Of a DNA stretch of 64,000 nucleotides, positions 9,190-17,299 are shown piece by piece; the first letter of the stretch is position 1; the number at the start of each line of letters is the position of its first letter. Origin of the DNA: an uncultured Prochlorococcus sp. (GTDB taxonomy: Bacteria; Cyanobacteriota; Cyanobacteriia; PCC-6307; Cyanobiaceae). A program made the translations under genes and the position numbers. The stretch spans positions 1-64,000 of the forward strand of contig CABYNZ010000001.1 of the NCBI GenBank assembly GCA_902520485.1, read 5' to 3'. The notes below the pieces were generated by a model, which worked only from the letters and a program-made list of their open reading frames with translations, was not told the DNA's origin and did no database searches.

Positions 9190-9828
9190 ATGAAAGGAAA
9201 ATTTATCGTTATTGAGGGTATTGATGGTTGTGGTAAAACTACCCAAATTGATGAACTATCTAAATGGCTACCTAATAGTGGTCTTATAAAGAAAGGATCT
9301 AAATTAATCACAACTAGAGAGCCTGGAGGTAGTCTTTTAGGGAAAAAACTTAGAGGACTTATTCTTGATAATAATGAAAATAACAAGCCTTCATCACTTG
9401 CGGAATTATTGCTTTATTCAGCGGATAGAGCTGAACACGTTTCCAAAATTATTTCACCTGCTTTAAATAATAATGATTGGGTAATAAGTGATAGATTTTC
9501 CGATTCCACCTTGGCTTATCAAGGTTATGGAAGAAATATAAATTTAGAAATAATTAAAAATATTGAATCTATTGTGTGTCAAGGAGAATGTCCTGATCTC
9601 ACTTTCTTCTTAGAAATTTCTCCAGAAGAGAGCATTTTCAGAAGAAAAAATGAAATTCCAGACAGAATAGAATCAGAAGGTATTAGATTTTTAGAAAAAG
9701 TCAATGAAGGGTTCAAACTAATTGCCAAACAAAAAAACTGGAAAGTAATATCTGCTTCACAAAATATTAAAACTATTTCTAATCAAATTAAAGAGACTTT
9801 ACTAAACAATTTTTCTAATAACAAATGA
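9190..9828 (+). CDS. tmk: Thymidylate kinase
   Basis: Phosphorylates dTMP to dTDP for DNA synthesis. The 212-residue protein starts with the P-loop [10 protein letters not shown] at about 9-18 and has the DRx motif ([13 protein letters not shown]) and a lid region with RIESEG. The ATG follows the ATPase stop codon with no gap, and the stop overlaps the holB start by four bases (ATGA), so tmk and holB are translationally coupled. tmk-holB is a common bacterial pairing. Confidence 0.96.
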   Translation: MKGKFIVIEGIDGCGKTTQIDELSKWLPNSGLIKKGSKLITTREPGGSLLGKKLRGLILDNNENNKPSSLAELLLYSADRAEHVSKIISPALNNNDWVISDRFSDSTLAYQGYGRNINLEIIKNIESIVCQGECPDLTFFLEISPEESIFRRKNEIPDRIESEGIRFLEKVNEGFKLIAKQKNWKVISASQNIKTISNQIKETLLNNFSNNK

Positions 9829-10787
9829 TTGAGGTTAAAAAAAACAATTTTTTCTTGAATGAAGAAGTGAATCTCTGTCTTAACAGCATAATTAAAAACA
9901 AATCATTTGCTAATGGTTATATATTTTATGGTGCTGAAGGAGTAGGAAAAAAGCAAACTGCTCTTAAATTTATAAAAGAGATTTTCAAACAGTCTTCACC
10001 AAGCGACAATGTTGAAGAGAGAATTACAAACAATAACCATCCTGATTTTTTAATTATTGAACCTGATTCTCTTTTGGCAACTAAAAGTTCAGGAAGTTCC
10101 AATCTTGAAAAAACAATAAAAAGTGGATCTGAGATTATTAAAATTGCTCAAATTCGTAATATCAAAACTTTTCTTAGTCAAAAATCTATAAACTCAGAAA
10201 AAAAAATTGTTTTAATTATTGATGCACACCTTTTAAATGAAGCCGCCTCAAATTGCCTTTTAAAAACCTTAGAAGAGCCTAGCAACGGCATTTTTATTTT
10301 ACTAACATCTAAATTAAACCTTCTCTTAGATACGATAATCTCAAGATGTCAAATCGTAAGATTTCGATCTTTTTCTAGTATGCAAATAAAGTCTATTCTT
10401 AAAGAATATTTAGAGACTACTCAATTAAATATTAATACAAAATTAAAATTTGAAGATTTAATAAACTCTGCAAATGGATCTCCAAATCAATTAATGAAAA
10501 ATATTGAAATTTGGAATGATTTTTCAGATGAAATTATAAGTAAATTGGATTCTCCAATAAAAAATAGTCTGGAAATATTAGAAATATCTAAATCAATATC
10601 TGAAACATTAGAAATTTATAAACAGATTTGTTTAATCAATTTAATTCAAACTATTTGGTGGAGAAAAACAAAAAATATAGGTTTAGTTAAAAAACTTGAA
10701 AAATTAAAAAACCTCCTAAGAAAAAACATCCAACCAAGATTGGCATGGGAAATTACTCTTTTAAAAATTTCAATGGAAGATATGTGA
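9825..10787 (+). CDS. holB: DNA polymerase III delta' subunit HolB
   Basis: Clamp-loader subunit of the replicative polymerase. The AAA+ fold shows a Walker A region [12 protein letters not shown], the segment [16 protein letters not shown] and the SRC box (ISRCQIVRF), all typical of delta'. I do not see the four-Cys zinc module found in E. coli HolB, as is usual in cyanobacterial versions. The C-terminal third is poorly conserved and Lys/Ile/Asn-rich. Coupled to tmk by a four-base overlap and convergent with rpaA, two bases away. Confidence 0.9.
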   Translation: MIEVKKNNFFLNEEVNLCLNSIIKNKSFANGYIFYGAEGVGKKQTALKFIKEIFKQSSPSDNVEERITNNNHPDFLIIEPDSLLATKSSGSSNLEKTIKSGSEIIKIAQIRNIKTFLSQKSINSEKKIVLIIDAHLLNEAASNCLLKTLEEPSNGIFILLTSKLNLLLDTIISRCQIVRFRSFSSMQIKSILKEYLETTQLNINTKLKFEDLINSANGSPNQLMKNIEIWNDFSDEIISKLDSPIKNSLEILEISKSISETLEIYKQICLINLIQTIWWRKTKNIGLVKKLEKLKNLLRKNIQPRLAWEITLLKISMEDM

Positions 10788-10789
10788 GA

Positions 10790-11572
10790 TTAATCAACTG
10801 CAGAATTGATCAAGTCAGGATTTCTTCTTTGAATAAACTCTTGCCTTGCAGTTTCCACTTGAGAACCAATAGGTAACTCAAGACAATATCCAGCACCATA
10901 TACAGTTTTTATATAAATAGGTTTACGAGGGTCTGGTTCAAGTTTAGTACGTAAGTGTCTAATATGGACTCTTATTGTCTCAATATCATCATCGGGTTCA
11001 TAGCCCCAAACTTCTTTAAGAATTAATGCTGGAGATACAGTTTGACCATGCCTCTGCAAAAGGCAATGTAGCAGTTCAAATTCGAGATGCGTTAACCTAA
11101 CAGGAGATTCAAACCAGATAGCTTCAAATCTTTCCGGAACAAGAGTTAAGGGACCATAATTTAATATTTCTTGCTGGTTAGTAGAATTTAATTGTGCTCT
11201 GTTGGTTCTTCTTAATAAAGCTTTTATGCGTACATGTAATTCTTCTAGATCGAATGGTTTAGTAATGTAATCATCTGCCCCAGAATTGAACCCAGTAATT
11301 TTATCTTTGAGGCCGCCCAATGCAGTTATCATCAAAATTGGTATATTTGATGTTCTTTCATCTCTTCTTAGTCGCTGGCATAAAGTTAATCCATCAACGC
11401 TTGGTAGCATTAAATCTAGGAGTATTAAATCTGGTGAATATTGAAGGGCTAATGCTTGTCCTTTAATACCATCTTCAGCTTTTTGAACATCGAAACCAGA
11501 ATGTTCTAAATGTCTAGCCACCAAATCACGCATATCACGATCGTCTTCAATTAAAAGGATTGAAATTTTCAT
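10790..11572 (-). CDS. rpaA: Response regulator RpaA (OmpR family)
   Basis: Master output regulator of the cyanobacterial clock in studied Synechococcus, phosphorylated by SasA. The 260-residue protein has a receiver domain with acidic pair Asp10-Asp11, phosphoacceptor Asp53, and the switch Lys in ITKPFDLEE. The C-terminal winged helix includes [33 protein letters not shown] and YGAGYCLE, which are RpaA-type. It ends with a short lineage tail. It is monocistronic, with a 400-base upstream region that contains an inverted repeat at 11772-11791. Confidence 0.93.
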   Translation of the reverse strand: MKISILLIEDDRDMRDLVARHLEHSGFDVQKAEDGIKGQALALQYSPDLILLDLMLPSVDGLTLCQRLRRDERTSNIPILMITALGGLKDKITGFNSGADDYITKPFDLEELHVRIKALLRRTNRAQLNSTNQQEILNYGPLTLVPERFEAIWFESPVRLTHLEFELLHCLLQRHGQTVSPALILKEVWGYEPDDDIETIRVHIRHLRTKLEPDPRKPIYIKTVYGAGYCLELPIGSQVETARQEFIQRRNPDLINSAVD

Positions 11573-11771
11573 ATTTATAAACTATTAAATTAAAATTAAG
11601 TTTTTGTAATATGATTCTCTCAAGAATTTATAAAGATTGCTTAATTAGTGTAAACAATTTTATCAATTAGATTTATCAAATAACTTAGTGATAGAAAAGG
11701 ATTAGATAGAAATTGCAAAATTTTAAAAAATTTAAATTTTAGAATTTCTTTCGATTCTATTTACTTTTTCT

Positions 11772-11791
11772 TAATAATCAAAGGATTATTA
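11772..11791. promoter_or_regulatory. Perfect 8-bp inverted repeat upstream of rpaA
   Basis: TAATAATC-AAAG-GATTATTA forms an exact 8-bp stem with a four-base loop, about 200 bases upstream of the rpaA start. No T-tract follows on either strand in the right place, so it does not look like a terminator. It may be an operator or an RNA hairpin in a long rpaA leader. The surrounding sequence is AT-rich, so chance is possible. Confidence 0.3.
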
Positions 11792-11801
11792 GAAAAAAAT
11801 A

Positions 11802-11897
11802 ATGGTTAAATCTGAAAAAATATCTCATTCAGTTTGCCATTGTAAGTTATATAAAATTTATCCAGATGGAGATTTTCAGTTGTCAAATACGAATTAA
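11802..11897 (+). CDS. Possible 31-residue peptide
   Basis: A short ATG-initiated frame in the long gap upstream of the small hypothetical gene. The peptide begins MVKSEKISHSVCHCK and contains a Cys-His-Cys cluster. There is no good ribosome-binding site upstream, only an A-rich stretch. I do not recognise it. It could be random, since short frames are common in AT-rich gaps. Confidence 0.2.
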   Translation: MVKSEKISHSVCHCKLYKIYPDGDFQLSNTN

Positions 11898-11974
11898 CTT
11901 AGTTTAAAGTTTTTAATTTCTCTAGAATGTTTAGGCTAATAATTTTGTCTATATTAAAAAAAATTTAAGTATCT

Positions 11975-12334
11975 ATGAAAAAGAAGCCTATTATCTATTC
12001 TGATTTATCAAACAAACAACTAGAAAATCTTAAAGAACTTTACATTCAAAAAAAAGTTGAATCGATGAGTCATAAAGAACTTAAACAATTTGTACTTGAA
12101 ATTATTTCTCATCAGATAAACGATACTATTGGTAAAGAAGAAGAAATGGAAGCATGGAGAGAAATATCAGATTTTTTTGGAGAACAATTTGAAAAAATTA
12201 TCTTAGAAATACAAACAAAATATATTGATGATAACAAAGTAATTGAAACAGAAATAGATTCCCAGAAACAAAGAATAGAATTACTTGAAAGGAATAGTTT
12301 CGATCAAGAGAAAAAAGATATGTGGGATGACTAA
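11975..12334 (+). CDS. Small hypothetical acidic protein, 119 residues
   Basis: I do not recognise a family. The protein starts MKKKPIIYSDLSNKQLENLK and is predicted to be mostly helical, with alternating Glu/Lys/Ile/Gln and a long charged helix in the C-terminal half that could form a coiled coil. No signal peptide, membrane helix or Cys motif is present. It stands alone between rpaA and tRNA-Asn, with noncoding flanks of about 400 and 550 bases. Amino-acid use resembles the neighbours, so it is probably a genuine cyanobacterial gene. Confidence 0.7.
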   Translation: MKKKPIIYSDLSNKQLENLKELYIQKKVESMSHKELKQFVLEIISHQINDTIGKEEEMEAWREISDFFGEQFEKIILEIQTKYIDDNKVIETEIDSQKQRIELLERNSFDQEKKDMWDD

Positions 12335-12599
12335 AATTTACTGGATGTTGTAATAATCCAAACGATACAAATATGTCTTAATTTTAAAAAAACATAAAAA
12401 TCAATCAAAGAATTTATTTTTCACTTAACTGGAAAATTTATTAAATGTTCTAATTACTTCTCTAAAAAAAACAAATATAAAATTCCTAAATTGATTACTT
12501 AATTTACTATTTTACATTCTAATAATGTTCTATTTACTGTTCTTAATACTATATATTAAATTTTTTATCTTGGACTAACCACTATTTAAAAAAGAGGTT

Positions 12600-12636
12600 A
12601 AAGAAATAAAAAGTCACCTTTATTTAAAGTGACTTT
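12600..12636 (-). terminator. Intrinsic terminator of the candidate small RNA
   Basis: AAAGTCAC (12610-12617) pairs with GTGACTTT (12629-12636), and on the minus strand the stem is followed by TTTATTTCTT. The T-tract is better on the minus strand than on the plus strand, so I assign it there, although it could also stop plus-strand transcripts. Confidence 0.5.
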
Positions 12637-12722
12637 GAATAACTTTTTGCAATTTATAAAATCCTCGGGCAAGTTACGAACAAGTCCAAAATAGGATGAT
12701 ATAAAAGGTTGTAAAAGGTATT
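12605..12722 (-). ncRNA. Candidate small RNA of about 118 nt
   Basis: On the minus strand an extended -10 element (TGTTATATG, with the TATATG hexamer at 12729-12734) is followed about 110 bases later by an 8-bp GC-containing hairpin and a T-rich run (12600-12636). There is no reading frame of useful length between them. The layout of promoter, noncoding body and intrinsic terminator is that of a small RNA gene. The ends are estimated. I do not recognise a known family (not Yfr1, 6S, tmRNA or SRP RNA). Confidence 0.35.
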
Positions 12723-12830
12723 TTTTTACATATAACACCCTTTAGTCGTAAATTACCCCAACATTTTTAAAAATTATTTAATATTTAGATATCTTTTGGA
12801 AAAAGTTTTTATAGAAAACCCTCTCACAAA

Positions 12831-12857
12831 ATAAAAAAGAGACTGATGAAAGTCTCT
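12831..12857 (-). terminator. Intrinsic terminator after tRNA-Asn
   Basis: On the minus strand AGAGACT and AGTCTCT form a perfect 7-bp stem (12838-12844 with 12851-12857) around a six-base loop, directly followed by a T-rich run. It lies 25 bases past the 3' end of tRNA-Asn, in the right direction to end that transcript. Confidence 0.75.
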
Positions 12858-12881
12858 AGGAGTTTGTGAAAGTGATTAAAA

Positions 12882-12953
<72 letters not shown>

Positions 12954-12963
12954 ATATAAGATG

Positions 12964-12993
12964 AATTTAGCTCTTTAAAGTGCCTTATGACAA
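12964..12993 (-). promoter_or_regulatory. Promoter of tRNA-Asn
   Basis: On the minus strand TTGTCA (12988-12993) and TAAATT (12964-12969) are separated by 18 bases, matching a sigma-70-type promoter. Transcription would start about four bases before the mature tRNA 5' end. The prediction is from sequence alone. Confidence 0.45.
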
Positions 12994-13002
12994 GTAAAAG
13001 AA

Positions 13003-13689
13003 TTAATTATATTCAAATTTTAATGGGTCTTGCCAGCTAGATAAAAAACCATTTTTTAACTCTGCTACCGCATCAGCATAAGTTAATTCTTCATAACGAT
13101 GAGTAATCCACAAAGCTGATAAAGGTTTTTTATGGTTACTTGTAAGTTCTTTAATAGTTTGTAAAACTTTTAATTGGCTGATTTGATCAAGTAATGCTGT
13201 AGGCTCATCTAAAAGAATAAAATTTCTATTACTAATTAGAGCGCATGCAATAGTTAAGCGTTGTTTTTGTCCACCGCTCAAAGTATGAACTGGCCTTTTT
13301 TCAAAACCAGTCATTCCCACCTGATCAAGCACATATTCAATTTTTTTATTAATTTCATTTTGACTTAAATTTTGATTAATATTTATCAGAAGTTCACTCC
13401 TGCAATTTGGCATCAATATTTGATGATCAGGGTTTTGAAAAACCATACCAATATTTGCTTTCGAATCAATGACACCATTTTTTGGTTTAATTATTCCATT
13501 AATTAGTTTTAAAAGAGTACTTTTTCCGCTCCCGTTTTTACCTACGACCATCCATAATCCAGGTTTTTTTATTGAGAAGTTACATTTGAAAATTAAATTC
13601 TCTTTTTTTCCAGGATATGAAAAAGAAACATCTTTGAATTTGATATGAGGTAATTCATTTTCAAGGGGATCATGCATTAATTCTATCAA
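13003..13689 (-). CDS. ABC transporter ATP-binding protein, ECF/CbiO-like
   Basis: ATPase subunit of a membrane transporter. The 228-residue protein has Walker A GKNGSGKST, a Q-loop in MVFQNPDHQILM, the signature LSGGQKQR, Walker B FILLDEPTALLD and the H-loop (WITHRYEE). The FQNPDHQ block is typical of energy-coupling-factor (CbiO/EcfA) ATPases for vitamins or metals, yet no transmembrane or substrate-binding partner is nearby. Its start overlaps the stop of the upstream UPF0367 gene by four bases, so the two are probably translationally coupled. The substrate is unknown. Confidence 0.85.
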   Translation of the reverse strand: MIELMHDPLENELPHIKFKDVSFSYPGKKENLIFKCNFSIKKPGLWMVVGKNGSGKSTLLKLINGIIKPKNGVIDSKANIGMVFQNPDHQILMPNCRSELLININQNLSQNEINKKIEYVLDQVGMTGFEKRPVHTLSGGQKQRLTIACALISNRNFILLDEPTALLDQISQLKVLQTIKELTSNHKKPLSALWITHRYEELTYADAVAELKNGFLSSWQDPLKFEYN

Positions 13690-13958
13690 TCTATGTTGAG
13701 AGAAAATCCTGGTCTTTTAGCTCCTCCTGCTACAGACGATTTTTCATATATCTGAACAGAAATGATTTCTTTAGCTCTTACAGCAATTGATTTATCTTGC
13801 ACTTTGTCACACCTTAATTCGATCAAACTTGAGGATTCTAAAGTTTCATTCATAGAACTTTTTATTTCATCATAAATTCGTTTAACATCTTCAAATTCTT
13901 TCTTCTGAATTGAAAGTGGGAAAGGAGAATATCTCAGACTTAGTTCTAGCAAATACAT
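13686..13958 (-). CDS. UPF0367 family protein
   Basis: Small cyanobacterial protein of unknown function. The N-terminus MYLLELSLRYSPFPLSIQ and the closing segment with RAKEIISVQIYEKSS match what I recall of UPF0367. I start at the ATG at 13958 because the family begins there; an ATG two codons upstream (13964) has slightly better spacing from an AGAGG. It is about 90 residues, without membrane segments. It is coupled by a four-base overlap to the ABC ATPase and divergent from cysK. Confidence 0.75.
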   Translation of the reverse strand: MYLLELSLRYSPFPLSIQKKEFEDVKRIYDEIKSSMNETLESSSLIELRCDKVQDKSIAVRAKEIISVQIYEKSSVAGGAKRPGFSLNID

Positions 13959-14107
13959 AATCATTATAAAAACTACCTCTTATAATAATAAATATTTTTT
14001 CGGAGGAAGTTTTTTTAATTAAATTATTTTGAGAAAATTATATAAAAGATCTTTAAATAAATTTATAATAAATATAAGATTTATTTTGCATTTTTAAAAA
14101 TCATTTC

Positions 14108-15076
14108 ATGGAAATAGCAAATGATATAACTTCTCTAGTTGGAAATACCCCTTTAGTTAAATTAAATCGAATCAGAAAGCATTTTGATTGTTATCCAGAA
14201 ATAATAGCCAAACTAGAGAGTTTCAATCCATCAGCTTCCGTTAAGGATCGTATCGCTTATGCAATGTTATGCAAAGCTGAAGAAGAAGGATTGATAACAC
14301 CCGATAAAACAACGTTGATTGAAGCAACAAGTGGTAATACTGGCATCGCATTAGCAATGGTTGCTGCAGCAAAAGGCTATAAATTGATATTAACTATGCC
14401 GGATACGATGAGTATTGAAAGAAGGGCAATGTTGAGAGCATATGGAGCTGAATTACAGCTAACACCAGGCAAAGAGGGGATGAAAGGAGCTTTAGATTTA
14501 GCTAATGAGTTGTCTTCAAACATTACATATAGCTATCAATTTAATCAGTTTGAAAACTTTGCTAATCCAGATATTCATGAAAGAACAACGGCTCAAGAAA
14601 TATGGTCCCAATCCAATAACAATATAGATGGACTAGTTATAGGAGTAGGAACAGGAGGAACAATTACTGGTTGTGCACGTTTTTTGAAAAAAGTTAATCC
14701 AAATTGCAAAATTTATGCTGTAGAGCCCAAAAAAAGTGCTGTAATTTCCGGAGAAAAAGCAGGATCTCATTCGATTCAAGGAATAGGAGCAGGTTTCGTA
14801 CCGAAAGTACTTAATACCAAATTAATTGATGAAATTATAAAAATAGATGACGATGAAGCATTTTATTATGGGCGTTTATTAGCTCGATTGGAAGGTCTTT
14901 TATCTGGCATCAGCAGCGGTGCAGCTTTAGCAGCAACTATAAAGATCGGTAAAAGAAAAGAACTAATTAATAAAAGATTGATAGTTATTCTTCCAAGTTT
15001 TGGAGAAAGATATTTATCAACAGCAATGTTTGAATCGAATACCTCAATCCAAGCCAGAAATGATGGTTATCTTTAA
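14108..15076 (+). CDS. cysK: Cysteine synthase (O-acetylserine sulfhydrylase)
   Basis: Makes cysteine from O-acetylserine and sulfide with PLP. The 322-residue protein has the PLP lysine Lys46 in SASVKDR, the substrate loop TSGNTG (about 74-79) and the glycine-rich phosphate loop GVGTGGTITG. The length and motifs fit CysK/CysM. It is the first gene of a short plus-strand run with the J-domain protein, ten bases downstream. With cysH elsewhere in the window it completes part of the assimilatory sulfate route. Confidence 0.95.
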   Translation: MEIANDITSLVGNTPLVKLNRIRKHFDCYPEIIAKLESFNPSASVKDRIAYAMLCKAEEEGLITPDKTTLIEATSGNTGIALAMVAAAKGYKLILTMPDTMSIERRAMLRAYGAELQLTPGKEGMKGALDLANELSSNITYSYQFNQFENFANPDIHERTTAQEIWSQSNNNIDGLVIGVGTGGTITGCARFLKKVNPNCKIYAVEPKKSAVISGEKAGSHSIQGIGAGFVPKVLNTKLIDEIIKIDDDEAFYYGRLLARLEGLLSGISSGAALAATIKIGKRKELINKRLIVILPSFGERYLSTAMFESNTSIQARNDGYL

Positions 15077-15086
15077 TGCATAATAA

Positions 15087-15770
15087 ATGAAAATGGAAAA
15101 AAATTTATATGAAGAATTAGGTCTCAAAAAAAATGCAACCAGAAGTGAAATTAAATCTTCATATCGCTCTTTAGTTAAGCAACATCATCCTGATGCAGGC
15201 GGCAAGAAAGAACGATTTCTTGAAATACAAAATGCCTGGGAAATACTAAATGACCCTGTCAAAAAAAAACAATACGATAGCAGATTTTTCTCATCCAGTT
15301 CATCATTTGATTCATTAAATGATAATTGGGAAGAACAATTCAATTCAAAAAAATATAATTCTTTAATTAAAGACAAAGAAGTTGAAACATGGATTAAAGA
15401 AATTTACACTCCTATAAATAGATTAATTAGTCAAATAATTAAACCTTTGAACAACGAAATAAAAGAACTATCTGCGGATCCATATGATGACCAACTAATG
15501 GAAAATTTCTGCAGTTACATAATTCTTTCACAAAAGAAAATAGAAAAAGTTGAAAAAATTTACAACAAAAAAATAGTTCCAAATTCTATTTCAACTTTAG
15601 GCCTCAATCTTTATCATTGTTTTTCACAAGTTAAGGATGCACTATCAGAATTTGATAGATATACACAAGGATATGTAGATAATTACTTATTTGATGGTAA
15701 AGAAATGATCAAAGAAGCAAAAAGAATTCAATCAAAGATGAATACAGAGAAAAAAAATAAAAACTTTTAG
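15087..15770 (+). CDS. J-domain protein (DnaJ-like co-chaperone)
   Basis: An N-terminal J-domain (residues about 6-62) carries the HPD motif at 34-36, which stimulates Hsp70 ATPase. There is no Gly/Phe region, zinc finger or C-terminal substrate domain as in full DnaJ, so this is a class C J-protein that recruits DnaK to a specific client. The remaining 160 residues are helical and Lys-rich, and I do not recognise them. It probably shares a transcript with cysK. A second in-frame ATG at 15093 is an alternative start. Confidence 0.85.
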   Translation: MKMEKNLYEELGLKKNATRSEIKSSYRSLVKQHHPDAGGKKERFLEIQNAWEILNDPVKKKQYDSRFFSSSSSFDSLNDNWEEQFNSKKYNSLIKDKEVETWIKEIYTPINRLISQIIKPLNNEIKELSADPYDDQLMENFCSYIILSQKKIEKVEKIYNKKIVPNSISTLGLNLYHCFSQVKDALSEFDRYTQGYVDNYLFDGKEMIKEAKRIQSKMNTEKKNKNF

Positions 15771-15780
15771 ATATAAAATT

Positions 15781-16017
15781 TTATTGAGTATATTCTTTAA
15801 GTTGATCTAATTTCAACCAAACATCTGGAACAGGTCTGCGCCATCGAACCTGAGCATATTCGTCTTTGAGTGAAAGAATCTCTCCAGGACCTTCGAAGAC
15901 ATAATTAGGTAAATCATTATCACTGGCGAGCGCTTCGATACTTTTTATATAATTTTCTCTATCGACAAAAACTAAGCTTCCTTTCTTGAGAGGTTTCTTT
16001 GGAATAGAATCTGTCAT
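15781..16017 (-). CDS. ndhO: NDH-1 subunit NdhO
   Basis: Small peripheral subunit of the cyanobacterial NAD(P)H dehydrogenase-like complex, which works in respiration and cyclic electron flow at the thylakoid. The 78-residue protein has the conserved core KKGSLVFVDRENY and the C-terminal RWRRPVPDVWLKLDQL, which are diagnostic for NdhO. It is soluble. It is convergent with the J-domain gene and divergent from the epimerase. Confidence 0.93.
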   Translation of the reverse strand: MTDSIPKKPLKKGSLVFVDRENYIKSIEALASDNDLPNYVFEGPGEILSLKDEYAQVRWRRPVPDVWLKLDQLKEYTQ

Positions 16018-16152
16018 AATAGATTTAAGAAAGTTACTAGGAGTTTATTATACAAAAACTTGTTTGAAAAATATAAAAAAAATTTATACCGGAATAATAA
16101 TTACAAACGTCTAAAAAATTTTATAGCCTTTAATAATAAACATCTATATGAT

Positions 16153-17079
16153 ATGCGTCTTTTACTACTTGGCTGCACTGGATTTGTGGGCAAAGAATTA
16201 GTACCAACACTACTCAATGAAAATCATGAAATATACATTGTAAGTAGAAAACCTATAAATAAATTAAAGGTTGATTTAGATTTCAATAAATTTAAATTTT
16301 TTCAAATAGATTTATCAAAAGAAAAAAACTGGAATAACGAAAATCTTCTAAATATTTTAAAAGATACAGATGGAATTATTAACTTGATAGGAGAACCCAT
16401 AGCAGAAAAGAAATGGACTTCTGAACAAAAACAGGAGATTGAAAATAGTCGTATTAATACCACGAAATTTATGATGAAGACCCTTAAACATTTAAAAATA
16501 AACCCAAAAGTCATTATAAATGGATCAGCAATAGGTTATTACGGAACAAGTTTGTCTGGTGAATTCACTGAAAATAGTATTGTAGGAAAAGACTTTTTAG
16601 CTAATCTTTGCAACAAATGGGAAGCGGTCGCTGCTGAAAAACCATTTTTCTCAAGATTAGTTATTTTTAGAATTGGAATTGTTCTAGAGGCAGATGGAGG
16701 AGCATTAGGAAAAATGCTCCCTATATTTAAAGTTGGATTAGGTGGACCAATTGGGGATGGTAAGCAATGGATGAGTTGGATTCATAGAACTGATTTATGT
16801 GCATTAATTACTCAAGCATTAGTTGATAAAAAGTATTCGGGAGTATTTAATGCTGTTGCGCCAAATCCAGTATTAATGAGAGACTTTTCTCAGACTTTAG
16901 GCGAATGTCTGAATAGACCTAATTTACTTCCAGTCCCTGGAGCGGTTTTAAAAATATTGTTAGGAGATGGAGCAAAAGTTGTATTAGAAGGACAAAAAGT
17001 AATTAGCAATAAACTGAAAAATTATACTTTTAAATATCCTCTTCTTGAGAAAGCAATTTACGCCTCCACCAAGAATTAA
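16153..17079 (+). CDS. TIGR01777-type NAD-dependent epimerase (SDR39U1/YfcH family)
   Basis: Atypical short-chain dehydrogenase of unknown substrate. Starting at the ATG at 16153 the protein begins MRLLLLGCTGFVGKELVP, giving the Rossmann motif GxxGxxG at once, as in the family. An open frame continues 31 codons upstream to a TTG but is AT-rich and unlike the family. Other family blocks include GEPIAEKKWT and NGSAIGYYG, and the C-terminal part has the NAVAPNPVLMRDFSQ segment. A homologous plant protein affects plastid division, but no function can be read here. The 3' end overlaps the convergent small membrane protein by 50 bases. Confidence 0.9.
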   Translation: MRLLLLGCTGFVGKELVPTLLNENHEIYIVSRKPINKLKVDLDFNKFKFFQIDLSKEKNWNNENLLNILKDTDGIINLIGEPIAEKKWTSEQKQEIENSRINTTKFMMKTLKHLKINPKVIINGSAIGYYGTSLSGEFTENSIVGKDFLANLCNKWEAVAAEKPFFSRLVIFRIGIVLEADGGALGKMLPIFKVGLGGPIGDGKQWMSWIHRTDLCALITQALVDKKYSGVFNAVAPNPVLMRDFSQTLGECLNRPNLLPVPGAVLKILLGDGAKVVLEGQKVISNKLKNYTFKYPLLEKAIYASTKN

Positions 17080-17299
17080 TACCGTTTAGTAAAGCACCCA
17101 TAATAAGAATTGTTATCAATGGAACTACAAGAGGATTCCAAACTATCTGAATAAAATTAATAAAAATAAATATGCCATTTAATTGCATGATGATTGCAAA
17201 GATAAAAAATATTGCAAAAAAAATGACTGTAAATAAATTTATCAATAACAAATTATCGATAATTTGTTTTAACTTATTTTGATTATTCTCCTTAGTCAT
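17030..17299 (-). CDS. Small membrane protein, 89 residues
   Basis: I do not recognise a family. Two hydrophobic segments are clear (residues about 17-41 and 46-68), followed by a basic tail NSWWRRKLLSQEEDI, so it should be a two-helix inner or thylakoid membrane protein. Its start overlaps the end of the LpxB-like gene by eight bases, suggesting a shared transcript and coupled translation. Its 3' end overlaps the epimerase gene on the other strand. Confidence 0.7.
   Translation of the reverse strand: MTKENNQNKLKQIIDNLLLINLFTVIFFAIFFIFAIIMQLNGIFIFINFIQIVWNPLVVPLITILIMGALLNGINSWWRRKLLSQEEDI

Larger units (their letters stand above)
11573..11974. other. 402-base intergenic region between rpaA and a small hypothetical gene
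   Basis: Divergent promoter region. It contains the inverted repeat at 11772-11791 and one possible 31-codon frame at 11802-11897. Before the downstream gene there is a TATATT-like -10 near 11949-11954 but no convincing -35. I see no tRNA, transposon or tandem repeat here. Confidence 0.6.
12335..12881. other. 547-base noncoding region before tRNA-Asn
   Basis: No protein-coding frame of note. The first 270 bases are featureless AT-rich sequence. The second half contains a candidate minus-strand small RNA (about 12605-12722) with its own terminator hairpin, and the terminator of tRNA-Asn (12831-12857). A sequence at 12666-12681 shares CGGGC, a six-base gap and CGAAC with the 3' end of the tRNA gene. 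Confidence 0.6.
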
